A stretch of 58,201 nt of DNA from Hydrogenophilaceae bacterium (GTDB lineage: Bacteria > Pseudomonadota > Gammaproteobacteria > Burkholderiales > Thiobacillaceae). Positions 26,312 through 34,517 of the stretch are shown one piece after another; position 1 is the first letter of the stretch, and each line of letters begins with the position of its first letter. The DNA is taken from positions 1 to 58,201 of the forward strand of contig JACAEC010000155.1 in assembly GCA_013389055.1 (NCBI GenBank), written 5' to 3'. The notes beneath the pieces are model-generated. The model searched no databases. It saw nothing but the letters and a program-made list of their open reading frames with translations, and was not told the DNA's origin. Both the position numbers and the translations under genes were made by a program.

Positions 26312-27288
26312 CAATCCCCGTCCGAATCGGAAAACCCGATGCTGACGCCCAGGGCCGGCGCCACCTCGTTCTCGACCAGGCGCTTGAGGGCGGCGAGTTC
26401 CTTGGCGGCCGCCAGGATGCGAACCTTGTCGGCGGCGGTAAGGCCTTGCATGCCGGCCTCGGCGCGTTTGACCGCTTGCGCCAGGGCGTCGGCCGCCTTG
26501 GCTTGGCCGCGCGCGCGCAGGGCGGCTTGCAGCGACCCCTCTCCCTGCATCGCCAGGCTGCGCAGGGCATCCCATTGGGCTGCCCAAGCGGCGACACTGG
26601 CGCCGCTGGCGCCGCGGGGGTAGTCGGGATTGCTGTCGGCTCCGCTCGTGATGGCCACCCGCACCGGCATTTCCATATTGGCCCAGCGCAGGCGTTCCAG
26701 CCCGCCGACCCATTGGTTGACCAGTTCGCTCAGCATCGCCTGGGGATCGACGGCCGATGGTTTGGCGGCGGCCAGCGCCTCGGCCTCGTGCCGGATGTCG
26801 GCAGCCACCTGCACGGCATAGCGGCATGCCGGCGAGGCGGGCTTGACCGGCTTGACCCAGAGCAGCCATTCGAGCGCCGGCAGCCCCTTGGCCGGGGTGC
26901 CGATCAGCTCCATGTCGGCGGGGCCTTTCGGCTCGGCCGCGATCGCCTTTTCGATCATGCGCGGGCGGGTCGGCGTGAAATCGATCTGACGCTGGGAACG
27001 GCGCTCCAGCACCGGGCCGATGGCGACGCCGGAGAGGCGCTCCCAGCTCGACAGACTGGCCAGCCACTGCCGGCGGGCCTGTTGCAGCGACGCCTCGGCC
27101 TTGTCCGCCGAGGCGTCGCACAGGGCCTGCACGGCCGGCACCAGCGCGGCGCTGTCGCGGGCGAATTCGGCGGCGCGGGGGCCGAGCCAGTCGCGCTGGA
27201 CGGCCTGGATGGTCGCCGCGCTATCGGCGCGGGCAGCGGATAGCGCCGTCATTAGGGCCAAGCCCATGAGCAAGTTCCATTTCTTCAT
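26311..27288 (-). CDS. Imelysin-family periplasmic protein (iron uptake related)
   Basis: A 325-residue protein with a signal peptide (MKKWNLLMGLALMTALSAARA, about 1-21). The Peptidase_M75/imelysin domain follows; G-L-P-A-L-E-W-L-L-W stands where the family has its G-x-H-x-x-E motif, so the His of that motif appears replaced (P-A-L-E). Family members bind iron or haem-iron in the periplasm. The start at 27288 overlaps the DUF1111 stop by 1 bp. Paired with a second imelysin at 28762-29916, as in the Pseudomonas IcmP-type cluster. Confidence 0.88.
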   Translation of the reverse strand: MKKWNLLMGLALMTALSAARADSAATIQAVQRDWLGPRAAEFARDSAALVPAVQALCDASADKAEASLQQARRQWLASLSSWERLSGVAIGPVLERRSQRQIDFTPTRPRMIEKAIAAEPKGPADMELIGTPAKGLPALEWLLWVKPVKPASPACRYAVQVAADIRHEAEALAAAKPSAVDPQAMLSELVNQWVGGLERLRWANMEMPVRVAITSGADSNPDYPRGASGASVAAWAAQWDALRSLAMQGEGSLQAALRARGQAKAADALAQAVKRAEAGMQGLTAADKVRILAAAKELAALKRLVENEVAPALGVSIGFSDSDGD

Positions 27289-28688
27289 CACAGCGACTCC
27301 ACGAATTTGACCAAGGCTTCCCGCTCGGGCCGGCTCAGCTTCAACACCTTGTCGCGGCTGGCCTCGGCCTCGCCGCCGTGCCAGAGGATGGCTTCGAGCA
27401 CACCGCGGGCGCGACCGTCGTGCAGCAGGCGATTGTGGCCGTTGACGTCGCGGATCAGGCCCACACCCCATAACGGCGGCGTCTTCCACTGGCGGCCGTT
27501 GGCCTGGCCGTCGGGCCGACCGTCGGCCAGCGCCTCGCCCATGTCGTGCAGCAAGAGGTCGGTGTAGGGATGGATGCGCTGGCCGCTCAAGGCCTTGCTG
27601 CTGAACTGGGGATTTGGGCTTGCCGCCGTGACGTAGCTCGGCCGGTGGCAACTGGCACACTGGGCATCATTGAACAGCTTCTGCCCTTGCAGAACCTGGG
27701 GATCGTCGACCGCCCGCCGGGCCGGCGGCGCCAGCGTGGCCTGATAGAACACCACGTCGGCCAGGGTCTTGTCGTCGATCTCCGGCGCCTTGCCCTGACT
27801 GCCGCGCGGCGCGACTAGGCAGTCCTTCTGGACGGCGGTGCAGGCCTCGTTCGGGAACACCGAGGAGGTGATGCCGATGTCGCCCTGGAAGGCGCCCACC
27901 GTCTGGTGGGCGATGGTGGCCACGTTGGCCTTCCAGCCGAAGCGGCCGAGCATCATCTTCTGCGACGGCGCATCCCAGACCCGGTTGGCCACGCCCTTGA
28001 TGGCGCCTTTGGCGGCGGCCTGCTCGCTGGCGTTGCGCAGGATCTCCGCCTCCGGGATGGCCTCGAGCAGGCCGACGCCGATGATCTGCGGCGCGACGCG
28101 CGGGCTGACCAGCACGTCCTTCACCATCGGGCCGTAGCCCAGTTCGCGGAAGCGGTAATGGGGTTTCTGCAAGGTGTAAGGCGTGCCGTCGGCGAAGCGG
28201 CCCTTGATCGCTTCATGGCTAATCGCCACCTTGCCTTCCGGCTTCACGTTCTGCACCGCGAAGACGTTGAACTGGTCGCCGTAGGTCGGCTCCGGCTGGA
28301 TGCCGCCATGCTCGCCGACGCCCGGCAGCGACAGCCGCAGCAGCAGCGAGACCGGCTGCTCGCCCGGCTTGGGCGGCTCGCCGCGGCCGTCGTTGACATG
28401 GCAACCGCCGCAGGAGCGGGCGATGAAGTGCGGCCCCAGACCGTCGCGCGCCGTGGTCGAGGCCGGCGCCTCGACCCAGTTGCGCTTGAAGAAGGAATTG
28501 CCGATGACGAAGCGGGTGCGCTCCTCATCGGTGAGGTTTGCCGCGTGGAAGGAAAAGGCGTTGCGGCCGGTGGCATAGACGGTGGTCTCGCCGCCGGTCT
28601 TCTCGCCCAGCGGGTCCTCCGTCGGCGCGGCATACAGGCCGGCGGCGGACAGGGCGGCAACGATGGCAACGGCTGTTCTTGGCTTCAT
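27288..28688 (-). CDS. Di-haem c-type cytochrome oxidoreductase (DUF1111)
   Basis: A 466-residue periplasmic protein: signal peptide about 1-21, first haem site C93-G-G-C-H97 and second haem site C344-A-S-C-H348. The layout is that of DUF1111 proteins, often called thiol oxidoreductases and related to MauG/CcpA peroxidases. Between two imelysins and a DUF1513 gene, it probably carries out periplasmic redox chemistry on iron, which is inferred from conserved gene order. Maturation needs the Ccm or Ccs system. Confidence 0.92.
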   Translation of the reverse strand: MKPRTAVAIVAALSAAGLYAAPTEDPLGEKTGGETTVYATGRNAFSFHAANLTDEERTRFVIGNSFFKRNWVEAPASTTARDGLGPHFIARSCGGCHVNDGRGEPPKPGEQPVSLLLRLSLPGVGEHGGIQPEPTYGDQFNVFAVQNVKPEGKVAISHEAIKGRFADGTPYTLQKPHYRFRELGYGPMVKDVLVSPRVAPQIIGVGLLEAIPEAEILRNASEQAAAKGAIKGVANRVWDAPSQKMMLGRFGWKANVATIAHQTVGAFQGDIGITSSVFPNEACTAVQKDCLVAPRGSQGKAPEIDDKTLADVVFYQATLAPPARRAVDDPQVLQGQKLFNDAQCASCHRPSYVTAASPNPQFSSKALSGQRIHPYTDLLLHDMGEALADGRPDGQANGRQWKTPPLWGVGLIRDVNGHNRLLHDGRARGVLEAILWHGGEAEASRDKVLKLSRPEREALVKFVESL

Positions 28689-28701
28689 GATGTCGTATCC
28701 G

Positions 28702-28723
28702 GGTTGGCTGGCGATGGCTGGCT
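28702..28723 (-). repeat. CCAGCC-rich leader element, copy B
   Basis: A 22-nt stretch 13 nt before the start codon of the DUF1111 gene. It matches copy A (23378-23400) at every base but one deletion. Both are read as CCAGCCA repeats in the mRNA and both precede iron-uptake genes. Confidence 0.55.
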
Positions 28724-28727
28724 GACG

Positions 28728-28752
28728 CCCCTCTCCCGCCGGGGGAGAGGGG
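28728..28752. repeat. Intercistronic CCCTCTCCC hairpin
   Basis: CCCCTCTCCC (28728-28737) and GGGAGAGGGG (28743-28752) form a perfect 10-bp stem with a 5-nt loop between the second imelysin and the DUF1111 gene. No T-run follows, so it is more likely an mRNA-stability hairpin or extragenic palindrome than a terminator. Confidence 0.6.
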
Positions 28753-28761
28753 AAACAAGGA

Positions 28762-29916
28762 TTAAGGCTGCACCAGCGTCAGCTTGGTGATGCCGACGGC
28801 ATTGGCGGCGGCGACCAGGTCCTTGCTCTGCTGCACCAGGCTGCCGACCGTCTTCTGGATGCGCTGGCGACCCGGGGCGTCCTTGCCGCCGACGATCTCG
28901 CGATCGAACGGTGCCTGGATGGCGTTGGCTGCCGCCACCGAGGCGGCGATCTGGGCGGAGGTACGCTCGGCCAGGGCGGCGTCGCGGGCGGCGACCAGAT
29001 CGCGCGGCGACGGGCCCTGCATCAGGCTGCCGTCGGCACGGCGGTAGCGGCCGAGCCAGACGTTCTCGATGCCCTGGGCGTTGAGCGCGGCATCGCGGTG
29101 GGTGTTGTCGGAGAAGCAGGAGTGTTCGTCTTCCTGGTCCTGGCTGTTCAGGGCCACCTCCAGCCGTTCGCCGGCCAGCTCACCGCGCGAGAGCGAACCC
29201 ATGGCGACGAAGATCTTGCGCATTGACTCCTGACCACCGTCGACGAAGCGGGCGCGATAGTTGAGCTTGCTGCCGGGGCGCCAGGCCTTGACCAGATACT
29301 CGAGGTCGTCGATCAACAACTCGGTGATGACTTTGAGGTACTGGCGGCGGCGGTCGGCGTTGGGCGCCTTGCCGTCGACGAAATCGGTGAAGCTGCGATT
29401 GCCCGGGCCGGTCTCGCTCTTGTCCTGGCCCCAGAGCAGGAACTCGATGGCATGCCAGCCGGTGGCGATGTTCTCCTCGCCGCCGCGTTCGTTGCGCTCG
29501 GCCACGGCTTGCTTGGTGATGGCGAAGCTGCGGTCGTTGATCAGGCCGGCACCCGCATGGCCCTCCACGCTGTCGACATAGGCTTCGTCCATCGGCCAGG
29601 CGTTGAGCCGGCCCTCCGGCCCGTTATCGTCGTCGATCGGGCCGCCGTAGAAACGGAAGGCCTCGGTCTGGCCGTAGAACTCGCGCGCCGCGCGCCAGGC
29701 CTGCTGTGCCGCCTGCTGGGTCTCGGCCGAGGGTTTGGCCAGGAAGGCGTCGATCGCGGCCTGCATGGCCTTGGCCGCGCTCAGGGTATCGCTGTAGTTG
29801 GCGTGCACGATCGCGGCGTAGTTGTTGAGCACCGGCTTGGCCTCGAGTTCGGCCGCTGCGGCGAGGGGCATATTGAATGCGGCAGTCACGGCAAGGGTGA
29901 GGATCAGTTTCTTCAT
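28762..29916 (-). CDS. Imelysin family protein (IrpA-like)
   Basis: A 384-residue exported protein: signal peptide about 1-22, then a full Peptidase_M75/imelysin domain. The conserved motif G-W-H-A-I-E-F-L-L-W-G (G-x-H-x-x-E) is intact, and the N-terminal N-Y-A-A-I-V-H-A-N-Y-S-D matches IrpA/IcmP-type proteins that bind iron in the periplasm. The gene is the first of the pair flanking the di-haem gene. The 63-bp spacer upstream shows no clear Fur box, so it may be transcribed from the porin/HemP promoter. Confidence 0.92.
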   Translation of the reverse strand: MKKLILTLAVTAAFNMPLAAAAELEAKPVLNNYAAIVHANYSDTLSAAKAMQAAIDAFLAKPSAETQQAAQQAWRAAREFYGQTEAFRFYGGPIDDDNGPEGRLNAWPMDEAYVDSVEGHAGAGLINDRSFAITKQAVAERNERGGEENIATGWHAIEFLLWGQDKSETGPGNRSFTDFVDGKAPNADRRRQYLKVITELLIDDLEYLVKAWRPGSKLNYRARFVDGGQESMRKIFVAMGSLSRGELAGERLEVALNSQDQEDEHSCFSDNTHRDAALNAQGIENVWLGRYRRADGSLMQGPSPRDLVAARDAALAERTSAQIAASVAAANAIQAPFDREIVGGKDAPGRQRIQKTVGSLVQQSKDLVAAANAVGITKLTLVQP

Positions 29917-29979
29917 GGGTAAAACCTTTCGTTGTCGAAAATAATAGATGGGGCACGCGCGCGGCGGCCCGGAACCGTT

Positions 29980-30237
29980 TCAATGAATGTCGGCGTGATC
30001 GCGCTCCAGCACATCCACCAGTTCCCTGGCGTGTTCGCGCAGGTGGGCATCGGCCTGGACATCGTTGGCCACCTTGGCCAGCAGCAGAATGGCAAGGCGC
30101 GAAGCGCGCGGGCAGCCGGTTTCCATATGCCGGGCCAGATGCGCCAGGGCACCGGCGACCATCCGCGCCGGCGGTTGTTCATCGTCCATGACGGCGGAAT
30201 CGAAGCTGTCCGCACTGGGGTCAAGTCCTGTTTGCAT
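29980..30237 (-). CDS. Small hypothetical protein in the HemP-imelysin operon
   Basis: An 85-residue soluble, helical protein with no signal peptide: an acidic N-terminus, then A-L-A-H-L-A-R-H-M-E-T-G-C-P-R-A-S-R and a C-terminal helix ending V-L-E-R-D-H-A-D-I-H. It contains several His and one Cys (about residue 43). GGAG lies 6 nt before the ATG at 30237, supporting a real gene. I do not recognise a family. Its place between hemP and the imelysin suggests a part in iron or haem handling. Confidence 0.6.
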   Translation of the reverse strand: MQTGLDPSADSFDSAVMDDEQPPARMVAGALAHLARHMETGCPRASRLAILLLAKVANDVQADAHLREHARELVDVLERDHADIH

Positions 30238-30299
30238 CGTCTTCTCCACTCTGGTCGCGTTCAAAAAAGCGGGGGCGGCATCCAAACGCCTCGCATGGC

Positions 30300-30467
30300 T
30301 CAAGCCGTCAGGATCAATTTGTTGGCGTTGGTGATGCGCAGCTGGTATTCGCGCCCCCCATGCAGGATGACCACCACCTTGCCGCCGGCGAACAGTTCAT
30401 TGCTGTGGAAGGTGGGACAGGCCGACTTGCATGGCTTCGCCTGGGTTGGCTGATTGGGTTTTTCCAT
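30300..30467 (-). CDS. hemP: Hemin uptake protein HemP
   Basis: A 55-residue protein with the HemP signature: S-N-E-L-F-A-G-G, then V-V-I-L-H-G-G-R-E-Y-Q-L-R-I-T-N-A-N-K-L-I-L-T at the C-terminus. HemP proteins are small, Fur-regulated and found at the head of haem uptake operons; in Burkholderia a relative activates haem-receptor transcription. AGGA lies 6 nt before the ATG at 30467; an ATG at 30473 is too close to the RBS. Two Cys near the N-terminus (C-K-S-A-C) are notable. Confidence 0.9.
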   Translation of the reverse strand: MEKPNQPTQAKPCKSACPTFHSNELFAGGKVVVILHGGREYQLRITNANKLILTA

Positions 30468-30469
30468 GA

Positions 30470-31738
30470 TCATTCCTGGGACTGGATTTCGACCCGGCCT
30501 TCCGCCAGCCGCGTCAGTGCGGCGGCGAAGCTGGCGACGCCGGAGTTTTTCAGCAGCACGCAAGGCTTGCCGGCCTGCTTGCAATGCTGTTTGAGTTGGT
30601 AATAAGCCAGGTGGCCGACGCAATCGGTGGGGCAGATCACCGCGTCCGAGCTGGCCAGCAGCGCGGGCAGGCGGGACAGCGCCTCTTCCTTGCCGCCGTC
30701 GTGATGGATCAGGCGCACGCCCAGCCGCTCCGCCAGTTGCCGGTATTGCGGCAGCAGCGGGGTGCGGCCGCCCACGCAGAGCACGCAACGGCCTTGCAGG
30801 CGGCTCGGGCAGGCGGCGCACTCGCCGTCGCAGGACTGGGCATTGCCGGTCTCGCTGAACCAGAGCCGCTCCAGGGCATCGCGTTCGTGACTGGCGATCT
30901 CCAGGTCCTCCTGTAGACGCGCGGCAGCCGCTTCCAGCTCCGCCAGGCGCTTTTCCAGCAGCGCGCCGCGCCCCCGGTAACGCTCGGCCTCGTCGCTCAG
31001 CAACATCAGCCGGCGTGCCATGCCGGTCATGGCGATGCCGGACTCCAGCGCCTCCAGCCGTTCCCTCAAGGGGTTGGCGTCCTGCGCCCGTTGCCAGGTT
31101 GCCGCCGCATCCTGTTCCAGCTGCCGGATGCGGGCATTCCGCTCGGCGAGCTCGCGGGCATGGCGAGCGGCATCCTTGCGGGCCTGCTCGCGCAACTGTG
31201 CATGCTCCCGGTCCAGCCATTCCAGGCGGCGCAGATCGGCGGCCTGGCCGGCGCCGATCTGGTGGGACAGCATGTGGACATCGGCATAGACCGCATGGCG
31301 GCTCTCGTCGGTCGCCGCCTTGTGGGTCAGCGCCGCCCACATGGCCCCGGCCACCTCGCCCTGCTCCAGGTGCTGCCGCCATAGGGCCAGGACCTCTTCC
31401 TCCGTCCTGGCCTTGTCGAAGCGCCTGACGATAAGGTCGTACTTGCGATCCAGCAGCTTGTGCATGGCCTCGGCGACCGAGTTGCGGCTGCAGGACACCG
31501 ACACCGCCTCGACGTGCAGGCGGTATTCGTCGAAGCCTTGGCCCTTGAAGCCGCCCTTGCGGGCGATCTTCTTGATCTCGTCCAGGCTGAGGCAGGTGCC
31601 GACCACCGGACAGTGCAGCTTCTCTTCCAGCTCCCAGAGCTTGAGTCGCCGATTGCTCCGGACCGGCACCGCCGCCTCGCCGTCCACGGATGGACCTTGA
31701 AACAACGGACCGGTCATATCGCCGTGCCGATCGCACAT
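30470..31738 (-). CDS. DUF2325 domain protein with coiled coil
   Basis: A 422-residue cytosolic protein. The N-terminal region (about 30-110) contains C-P-V-V-G-T-C-L. A long coiled coil follows (about 165-300), then a Cys cluster (C-D-G-E-C-A-A-C-P-S-R-L-Q-G-R-C, near 313-328), and a C-terminal DUF2325 domain (V-L-C-V-G-G-R, D-A-V-I-C-P-T-D-C-V-G-H). GGAGG stands 6 nt before the ATG. It ends 2 bp before hemP. The Cys cluster suggests metal or Fe-S binding; function is unknown. Betaproteobacteria often keep this gene beside hemP. Confidence 0.85.
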   Translation of the reverse strand: MCDRHGDMTGPLFQGPSVDGEAAVPVRSNRRLKLWELEEKLHCPVVGTCLSLDEIKKIARKGGFKGQGFDEYRLHVEAVSVSCSRNSVAEAMHKLLDRKYDLIVRRFDKARTEEEVLALWRQHLEQGEVAGAMWAALTHKAATDESRHAVYADVHMLSHQIGAGQAADLRRLEWLDREHAQLREQARKDAARHARELAERNARIRQLEQDAAATWQRAQDANPLRERLEALESGIAMTGMARRLMLLSDEAERYRGRGALLEKRLAELEAAAARLQEDLEIASHERDALERLWFSETGNAQSCDGECAACPSRLQGRCVLCVGGRTPLLPQYRQLAERLGVRLIHHDGGKEEALSRLPALLASSDAVICPTDCVGHLAYYQLKQHCKQAGKPCVLLKNSGVASFAAALTRLAEGRVEIQSQE

Positions 31739-31768
31739 GGCTGGCCTCCTATTTGCCGTCCAAGCCGA

Positions 31769-33133
31769 TCAGAAGGCCGCCTTGGCGCGCAGGCTGAAGA
31801 CGGTGACGTCGTCCGCCGTGGGGTCGCCGCCGGGATTGCCGATCCATTGCACGCTGGGAGAGAGCTGCAGGTTGTCGTTGAGCTGCCAGGCGTAATACAG
31901 CTCAAGCGGCTTCTCGGCGCCGGAGAAGCCAGGGTTGGCAAGTTTGTATTCGTCGCTGACCTTCAGCCAGCCCGCAGCCAGGCCGATACGGTCGTTCTCG
32001 CGTCCCCACAAGCCGCCGTCGAATTGCGCGCCCAGGGTGAAGGCGCGGTCGAAGGCCACCTCGCCCTTGGTCGAAAGACCGAGGCGGGTAAACAGGGTGA
32101 CGTGATCGGCCACCTGCTGGTCGATGGAGACACCCCAGCCGGTGTGGCGCTCCTGGTTGGCCGGGTCGGCGAGGTCTTCCGCGCGGCCGTTGTTCCAGCC
32201 ATACAGGCGCCAGGCGCCTTCCAGGCCACCGAAGGTCTTGCCGGCGTATTCGAGCTGGGCGATGGTGAGGTGCTTGCCGAAGGTGTCGCTGTAGTTCGCG
32301 CCCTCGCCCGCGCCGAACAGGCCCAGCGAGGCGGTGATGCGGTTGCCGCTGTTGATGTCGCTGACATAGGCCAGGCGCAGGCCGGGGCTGGCGCCGTGCT
32401 CACCCACGCCGATATCGCCGCCGGCATCGAGCAGCGGGTTGTGGATGAAGGCGAGGTTGAGGAACTGCTCGGATTCGTCGTCGGCGATGTTGTTGCCGTC
32501 GAAGAAGCCGAAGGGGTCGATCTTGCCCGCGGTGACCTCGACCTGGCCGAGGCTGCCGGTCTTGCCGCCGACCGGGATGTCCAACTGGTACCAGGCCTGC
32601 ATCAGCACCGGCTGGGCGAAGTTGAATGCCGTGGCGTTGGAAGTGGCAAAGGCGCCGGTATCCACGCCGTCGCCGTCGCCGGCACGGAGGTGGGCGAAAA
32701 TCTTGCCCTCGGCATCGCCGATGGAGCCGCCGGGCAATTCGACTTCGACATCGGCGCGGCCGGTGAGCTGACCGCCATCGACCGATCCGCCGCTCGCATG
32801 CTGCGCCACCATGGTCAGCGAGGCCGAGGCCGACACGCCGTCCAGCGCCTCTTCCAGGGCGGACGGCTTGCGCAGGGCGAGGACCTCGTTCTCCACGTCC
32901 TCGATGCGCGCCGCCATCTCCTTTACGTCGGCATTGCCCGACCGGCCCAAGGCGCTTTCCAGCTTCTTGTTGGCCGCCTCCAACTGCTCCACCCGCTGGG
33001 CCAGCCGGCGCATTTCCTGCAGCAGCGCGTCGCTGTCCGTGGCCGCCGCCCAGGCCGTGGTGCTAGATAGCCCGGCCAGGGCCAAAACCAGAGTCTTTTT
33101 GAACAGGTACTGCGGAGTTTTCTTCTTAAACAT
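31769..33133 (-). CDS. Outer-membrane porin, iron-regulated context
   Basis: A 454-residue outer-membrane protein: signal peptide about 1-29, a coiled coil (about 38-88: L-L-Q-E-M-R-R-L-A-Q-R-V-E-Q-L), then a beta-barrel similar to carbohydrate-selective porins and related trimeric porins, ending in A-K-A-A-F. The coiled coil probably trimerises or touches peptidoglycan. It is the first gene of the minus-strand iron block and its promoter region holds two Fur boxes. The substrate is unknown; family OprB is my best guess. Confidence 0.82.
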   Translation of the reverse strand: MFKKKTPQYLFKKTLVLALAGLSSTTAWAAATDSDALLQEMRRLAQRVEQLEAANKKLESALGRSGNADVKEMAARIEDVENEVLALRKPSALEEALDGVSASASLTMVAQHASGGSVDGGQLTGRADVEVELPGGSIGDAEGKIFAHLRAGDGDGVDTGAFATSNATAFNFAQPVLMQAWYQLDIPVGGKTGSLGQVEVTAGKIDPFGFFDGNNIADDESEQFLNLAFIHNPLLDAGGDIGVGEHGASPGLRLAYVSDINSGNRITASLGLFGAGEGANYSDTFGKHLTIAQLEYAGKTFGGLEGAWRLYGWNNGRAEDLADPANQERHTGWGVSIDQQVADHVTLFTRLGLSTKGEVAFDRAFTLGAQFDGGLWGRENDRIGLAAGWLKVSDEYKLANPGFSGAEKPLELYYAWQLNDNLQLSPSVQWIGNPGGDPTADDVTVFSLRAKAAF

Positions 33134-33165
33134 CTACTGCCCCTTTTATGCCATGAACTGAGTTG

Positions 33166-33208
33166 CTTGGCTGGCTACTGGGGCGTACGGGCCCGCTGGC
33201 TGGCTGGG
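33166..33208 (-). repeat. CCAGCC-rich leader element, loose copy C
   Basis: In the leader of the porin gene two CCAGCC-repeat blocks (about 33166-33177 and 33195-33207) are separated by a G/C-rich core containing GTAC. It resembles copies A and B in composition but is longer and less exact. Confidence 0.35.
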
Positions 33209-33343
33209 ATAGATTTTCTGGAGGCTCCGTTTGCCACTGAAGGTCAAGCCGAGCCGATAGCGATCACCTTGGTGCTCCTCTATTGCGATCTGCCGCCGTC
33301 TTGGGGTGCGATTGAGCAACGTTTTTCACCATGGCTCGCATGC

Positions 33344-33362
33344 TAATGAGAATCGTTATCGA
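33344..33362. promoter_or_regulatory. Fur box 1 (porin/fbpA divergent region)
   Basis: The 19-mer TAATGAGAATCGTTATCGA fits the Fur consensus in both half sites (AATGAGAAT and ATTATC-like GTTATC). Confidence 0.75.
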
Positions 33363-33375
33363 ATGCAATAGATTT

Positions 33376-33394
33376 TGATAATTATTCTCATTCG
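33376..33394. promoter_or_regulatory. Fur box 2 (porin/fbpA divergent region)
   Basis: The 19-mer TGATAATTATTCTCATTCG fits the Fur consensus closely. It is 63 bp upstream of the fbpA start and 14 bp from box 1, giving a tandem site suited to cooperative Fur binding. Confidence 0.8.
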
Positions 33395-33456
33395 TGTTGT
33401 AATAAGCGCAAGCCCTTGAATGCTTGGGTCTCGTCTTTTGAAAAGGAGCGCGAACA

Positions 33457-34467
33457 ATGCGTCTATCGATGGTTCTACTGTTTGCGGCCGGCCTGGCCGC
33501 CCCGCTGACCCCCGCCCTCGCCGCCGAGATCGTGGTCTATTCCTCCCGCAACGAGCAACTGATCAAGCCCATGTTCGACGCCTACAAGAAGGAGACAGGG
33601 GTCACGGTGAAATTCATCACCGACAAGGAAGGCCCACTCATGGCCCGCCTGAAGGCTGAGGGCAAGAACACGCCGGCCGACATTCTCATGACCGTGGATG
33701 CGGGCAACCTCTGGCAAGCCTCCAAGGAAGACTTGCTCCGGCCAGTCAATTCCAAAGTTCTGATGGCCAACATCCCCGCCCACCTGAGGGACCCTGGCAA
33801 CGAATGGTTCGGCCTGTCCGTGCGCGCCCGCACCATTGTGTACAACACCAACAAGGTGAAGCCGGGCGAACTGAGCAGCTACGAAGACCTGGCCAGCCCA
33901 AAATGGAAGGGTCGCCTGTGCCTGCGCACTTCCAAGAAGGTCTACAACCAGTCCTTGGTGGCGATGATGATCCATGAGTACGGCGAGGAGAAAACCGAGC
34001 AGATCGTGCGCGGCTGGGTTGCCAATCTGGCGACCGAACCCCTGCCGGACGACACCAAAGCCATGGAGGCCGTGGCTGCCGGCCTGTGCGACGCCACCGT
34101 GGTGAACACCTATTACTTCGGCCGGCTGATGGGGAAGAATGCCAACTTGCCGCTGGCCATTTTCTGGCCCAACCAGAACCTGAAGGCGAACAATGCCGGG
34201 GTTCACGTCAACATCTCAGGCGCCGGCGTGACCCGACATTCCCGCAACGAGGCGGAGGCCGTCAAGTTGCTGGAGTGGCTGTCCTCCGCCCATGTGCAGG
34301 GCTATTACGCGGATGTAAACATGGAATACCCCGCCAATCCGAAGGTGAAGCCCCACCAGGCGGTCGCCGCTTGGGGCACATTCAAGCCCAATCTGATCAA
34401 CGTATCCGAGGCCGGCAAGCTGCAGACCCGGGCCGTGATGCTGATGGACCGCGCCGGCTACAAGTGA
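33457..34467 (+). CDS. fbpA: Ferric iron ABC transporter, periplasmic binding protein
   Basis: Binds Fe(III) in the periplasm for import. The 336-residue protein has a signal peptide (about 1-22), I-V-V-Y-S-S-R-N at the mature N-terminus, and the tandem tyrosines Y219-Y220 in V-N-T-Y-Y-F-G that coordinate iron in the FbpA/FutA family. AAAGGAG is upstream of the ATG at 33457, and two Fur boxes lie 60-115 bp upstream. The permease and ATPase genes follow in order. Confidence 0.95.
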   Translation: MRLSMVLLFAAGLAAPLTPALAAEIVVYSSRNEQLIKPMFDAYKKETGVTVKFITDKEGPLMARLKAEGKNTPADILMTVDAGNLWQASKEDLLRPVNSKVLMANIPAHLRDPGNEWFGLSVRARTIVYNTNKVKPGELSSYEDLASPKWKGRLCLRTSKKVYNQSLVAMMIHEYGEEKTEQIVRGWVANLATEPLPDDTKAMEAVAAGLCDATVVNTYYFGRLMGKNANLPLAIFWPNQNLKANNAGVHVNISGAGVTRHSRNEAEAVKLLEWLSSAHVQGYYADVNMEYPANPKVKPHQAVAAWGTFKPNLINVSEAGKLQTRAVMLMDRAGYK

Positions 34468-34517
34468 TCGGGCATGCCGGCGCAGGGTAGAATGCCCGCC
34501 CTGTTACCGGAATCCGC

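Larger units (their letters stand above)
33134..33456. other. Divergent promoter region between porin and fbpA
   Basis: This 323-bp gene-free stretch carries the long porin leader (with a loose copy of the CCAGCC element) on the left and two Fur boxes (33344-33362, 33376-33394) on the right. Both operons that start here serve iron uptake, so one Fur-controlled region probably governs both. I see no ORF with a usable RBS in it. Confidence 0.75.

Noticed and set aside
30439-30456. GGTTGGCTG stretch in hemP as a further leader element copy
   Set aside because: It lies inside the hemP coding sequence, lacks the second unit, and is explained by the N-Q-P-T codons.
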